DNA of 6,167 nt, from positions 1-6,167 of the forward strand of contig CALZCR010000119.1 in assembly GCA_945631445.1 (NCBI GenBank). The letters are read 5' to 3'. The notes beneath the pieces were generated by a model, which was not told the origin of the DNA, did not search any database, and saw only the letters and a list, made by a program, of their open reading frames with translations. A program made the position numbers and the translations under genes. Source of the DNA: an uncultured Corynebacterium sp. GTDB lineage: Bacteria; Actinomycetota; Actinomycetes; Mycobacteriales; Mycobacteriaceae. Of this stretch, positions 4,842-6,167 are shown piece after piece; position 1 is the stretch's first letter, and each line of letters starts with the position of its first letter.

Positions 4842-6167
4842 CTAACCCCAGTCCACCTCGTCCCATCCGGACTCGCGGAAGCGCAGGTACTCGCCGACGA
4901 CGGCCGCCCCCAAGTCATCCAGGTCCGGGGCGGTGACCCGCCCGCCGGCGCGGTCGGCCAACTGTTCCAGGAACTGCGCCAGCCCAGGATCCTCGCCTAA
5001 CCGGAAAAACGTCACCTTCGCCCCGCGCCGGGTGATCCGGTCCAGCTGGACGACGGTTTTGCGCAGGGTTTCGGGGTGGGTGGGCCAGTTGAACCAGGCC
5101 TCGCCCCATTCCTCCAGGTGAGCGGTGGGTTCACCGTCGGTGACGATCAGCAGCGTGGCGTCCATGCTGGGGTGGCGGGCGAAAAAACGCTCGGCCAACA
5201 GCAGCCCGTGGTGCAGGTTGGTGCCTTGCTCCTGCACGGGCGGCAGGGCGGTGAGTTCGTCGACGTCCATGTTCATGGCCAGCCGGCCGAAGGTGATCAG
5301 TGCGAGTTCGTCGCCGCGGAACTTCGTGGACACCAGGTGATGCAGGGCTAAGGCGGTGCGTTTCATCGGCACCCACCGCCCTTCAGCGGCCATGGAAAAC
5401 GAGGTGTCCACCAAAAGCGCCACCGCGGACTGGGTGCGGGCTTCGGTTTCGACGACTTCGACGTCGCCGATCTCGAGGTGGACCTTCCCGGTGGGTGGCT
5501 GCCCCTCGGCGGCGCTGCGTTGCAGGGCGTTGGTCACCGTCCGGGTGACGTCCCAGGCGGCGGTGTCGCCGAATTCCCAGGGGCGCGACGCCCCGGTCTG
5601 CTCGTCGGAGGACCCGGATAAACGGGTGTCGCGGGAGCCGGTGCGGGCGCTCAAGTTCTGGGCGGCGTCGTTGAGCAGGGACTGGCCGAGTCTGCGCATC
5701 GCCTGCGGGGACAGCCGCAGGGAGCCGTCGGCGTCGCGGCGCAGCAGACCGCTGTCGCGCATGGCTCGTTCCAGTTCCGCCAGCGTGCGGGCGGAGACGG
5801 CCGCGTCCTCGCCGAGCTGGCGGCCCAATGCGTCGAGGTCGATGTCGGTGGAACGCGCCCCGTCGTAGCCTTGGCTCAGCTGCTCGGACAAGGCGTCCAA
5901 CTCCGCGAGATCCTGGATGGCGCCGGTGCCGTCGCCCAGTCCCAGGCCCTGCTCGCCGGAAAATTCCGCCGATCCGGACCAGTCCAGGTCCGGGCGCAGG
6001 TCACGCAGGTTGTCGTCCAGCGCCCCCAGTTGATCCATCAGTTCCTGGGAGCCGAAGGCTTGGGCGGACAGCTCCATCAGCTCTTGGCGCTGTTCCTCCG
6101 ACATGGAGTTGAGCATGCGCTGGGCGGCCGCCGAGCGCTGCGCGAGCGTGTCGATGAGTTCGTCGAC
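4842..6167 (-). CDS. VWA-domain protein, actinobacterial Rv0959-like (5' end beyond window)
   Basis: The frame is open to the right edge, giving 441 visible residues. The visible ATG at 6116 is internal, since 17 more in-frame codons (VDELIDTLAQRS...) precede it and family proteins are about 600 residues or more. Counted from that Met, the first 200 residues are mostly acidic and helical with no family I recognise. The C-terminal part (about 228-410) is a VWA domain with a complete metal-ion adhesion site: DTSFS (D237, S239, S241), T299 in QGTNLHH and D327 in VTDGEP. It ends with a conserved-looking LGAAVVGEYLRFR. I see no signal peptide or membrane segment in the visible part. Relatives such as M. 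tuberculosis Rv0959 lie next to a MoxR/Mg-chelatase-like AAA+ ATPase (Rv0958), which VWA proteins often assist; that partner, if present, is upstream and outside the window. The cellular role is unknown. The arfB-like gene follows at 21 bp. Confidence 0.88.
   Translation of the reverse strand, partial: VDELIDTLAQRSAAAQRMLNSMSEEQRQELMELSAQAFGSQELMDQLGALDDNLRDLRPDLDWSGSAEFSGEQGLGLGDGTGAIQDLAELDALSEQLSQGYDGARSTDIDLDALGRQLGEDAAVSARTLAELERAMRDSGLLRRDADGSLRLSPQAMRRLGQSLLNDAAQNLSARTGSRDTRLSGSSDEQTGASRPWEFGDTAAWDVTRTVTNALQRSAAEGQPPTGKVHLEIGDVEVVETEARTQSAVALLVDTSFSMAAEGRWVPMKRTALALHHLVSTKFRGDELALITFGRLAMNMDVDELTALPPVQEQGTNLHHGLLLAERFFARHPSMDATLLIVTDGEPTAHLEEWGEAWFNWPTHPETLRKTVVQLDRITRRGAKVTFFRLGEDPGLAQFLEQLADRAGGRVTAPDLDDLGAAVVGEYLRFRESGWDEVDWG

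Noticed and set aside
4447..4845. Plus-strand open frames opposite the arfB-like gene
   Set aside because: The minus-strand protein has the GGQ motif and the basic ArfB tail; the plus-strand products have only Arg/Ser/Pro-rich mirror composition.

Overview
The window is high-GC DNA, very probably from the mycolic-acid actinobacteria and most likely a Corynebacterium. This rests on GC-rich codon use, on homology of the genes to corynebacterial/mycobacterial families, and on the sugar-transporter type. The genus is an inference, not a proof. All host genes lie on the minus strand; only a remnant insertion sequence (IS) lies on the plus strand. Nothing here is a wholly new system. The interesting points are where the IS landed and several exact inverted repeats at control positions.

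Reading along the minus strand from the right edge, the window starts inside a gene for a von Willebrand factor A (VWA) protein (6167-4842, 5' end missing). It is followed 21 bp later by a small gene for an ArfB/YaeJ-type ribosome-rescue peptidyl-tRNA hydrolase (4820-4362). An IS982-like element of 878 bp (3488-4365) follows. Its left and right 21-bp ends are inverted copies with one mismatch. Its transposase keeps the DDE residues but has lost about 50 N-terminal residues and is frameshifted near the C-terminus, so the element is probably immobile unless helped in trans. The 4-bp CTAG at each end contains the TAG stop codon of the arfB-like gene, so the IS sits exactly at that stop.

Beyond the IS is a carbohydrate ABC importer operon. 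It encodes an MsiK/SugC-type ATPase (3444-2437), a substrate-binding lipoprotein (2320-1037) and the first MalF/SugA-type permease (949 to the left edge, C-terminus missing). The second permease is expected just beyond the left edge. The lipoprotein binds the sugar outside the membrane, the permeases form the channel and the ATPase drives import. The arrangement and sequence character fit the LpqY-SugABC / TusFGK2-E trehalose importers, but the substrate cannot be settled from the sequence.

Removing the IS restores a gap of about 46 bp between the arfB-like stop and the ATPase start, so the insertion may have separated the importer from upstream transcription. The importer carries a 9-bp perfect inverted repeat over the ATPase start and a 13-bp perfect hairpin between the lipoprotein and permease genes. 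There are no rRNA, tRNA or CRISPR features and no convincing rho-independent terminator.
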